Shown here: piece after piece, positions 28,481 through 28,618 of the stretch
Numbering within the stretch: position 1 is the stretch's first letter
Layout: every line of letters starts with the position of its first letter
Virus record (IMG/VR): IMGVR_UViG_3300010375_000045
Span: 1 to 28,618 of that record
DNA from: a virus
Length of the DNA: 28,618 bases
Direction: 5' to 3' (one strand)
Program-made: the position numbers and the translations under genes
The notes under the pieces: model-generated
The model's input: the letters and a program-made list of their open reading frames with translations, nothing else
What the model was told of the DNA's origin: nothing
The model's database searches: none

Positions 28481-28618
28481 ATGAGCGAAACCCACATGCT
28501 CTTCGCCTGCCCGAACTGTGGGCAGGCGGGCGGTATGGTGTGGTCTGGCGAGGGCGCAAACCGGGTTTTGGTTCGCGTGACCGGCGGCTTCCATACCGAG
28601 AGCAGGTTTGCCGGCGTA
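28481..28618 (+). CDS. Zinc-ribbon-type protein (5' part only)
   Basis: The first 46 residues of a gene that continues past the window. ATG at 28481 with a GGAAA ribosome site. It carries FACPNCGQAGGMVW, a CxxCG zinc-knuckle half; the second pair of cysteines would lie beyond the end. It follows a strong terminator and starts a new transcription unit. It may be a host gene, which would make the terminator region the right edge of the phage cluster, but there is no direct proof. Confidence 0.55.
   Translation, partial: MSETHMLFACPNCGQAGGMVWSGEGANRVLVRVTGGFHTESRFAGV

Noticed and set aside
1-28618. CRISPR array, tRNA, rRNA, insertion sequence or integrase
   Set aside because: No regularly spaced direct repeats, no cloverleaf-like sequence with a CCA-type end, no transposase or recombinase motif was seen on either strand.

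Overview
The window carries most of the structural and lysis genes of a tailed (siphovirus-type) prophage in the chromosome of a GC-rich alphaproteobacterium. The host assignment rests on three things: the DUF2460 / DUF2163 / NlpC-P60 / large tail-tip gene order also found in rhodobacterial gene transfer agents, small helical proteins of a type common in Rhizobiales-like genomes, and chromosomal palindromic repeats of types I associate with alphaproteobacteria. I cannot name the genus. No rRNA, tRNA, CRISPR array, transposase or integrase was seen.

Layout. 1-181: 3' end of a RibD_C/dihydrofolate-reductase-type gene. 217-729 (-): small secreted protein. 792-5887 (+): head module, with an XkdF-type protease, scaffold-like protein, decoration protein, major capsid protein, two small structural proteins, a head-tail connector and an HK97 gp10-like protein. 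6085-6956 (-): three small related genes inserted against the operon direction. 6980-7540 (+): probable tail terminator. 7735-8145 (-): GFA-family (CENP-V/GFA fold) protein. 8222-14698 (+): two small or structural proteins, the tail tube, an unknown HTH-like protein, two overlapping tail-assembly-chaperone ORFs and a 1144-aa tape measure. 14700-19271 (+): GTA-like tail tip (DUF2460, DUF2163, NlpC/P60, tip protein). 19277-23054 (+): two fibre/spike proteins. 23051-26312: a probable surface-glycan cassette of sulfotransferase (-), alpha/beta hydrolase (+) and GSCFA-TPR protein (-). 26974-28272 (+): lysis-type genes (lipoprotein, small helical protein, holin-like protein, membrane-anchored coiled coil), closed by a strong intrinsic terminator. 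28481-end: start of a zinc-ribbon protein.

How it works together. Protease, scaffold, capsid and decoration proteins would build a head. Connector, gp10-like and terminator proteins would join it to a long flexible tail made by the tube, chaperones and tape measure. The tip, the peptidoglycan peptidase and the fibres would handle adsorption and wall penetration. The glycan-modifying genes probably change the lysogen surface, and the hydrolase may instead attack the receptor glycan.

Most notable: no terminase or portal gene precedes the protease, and the head operon starts 62 bp from a divergent non-phage gene. Five palindromic repeats of chromosomal type sit between structural genes. Minus-strand non-structural genes interrupt the operon twice. 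Together these suggest a long-resident, rearranged or domesticated particle cluster rather than a freshly integrated phage, although the window cannot exclude packaging genes farther upstream.
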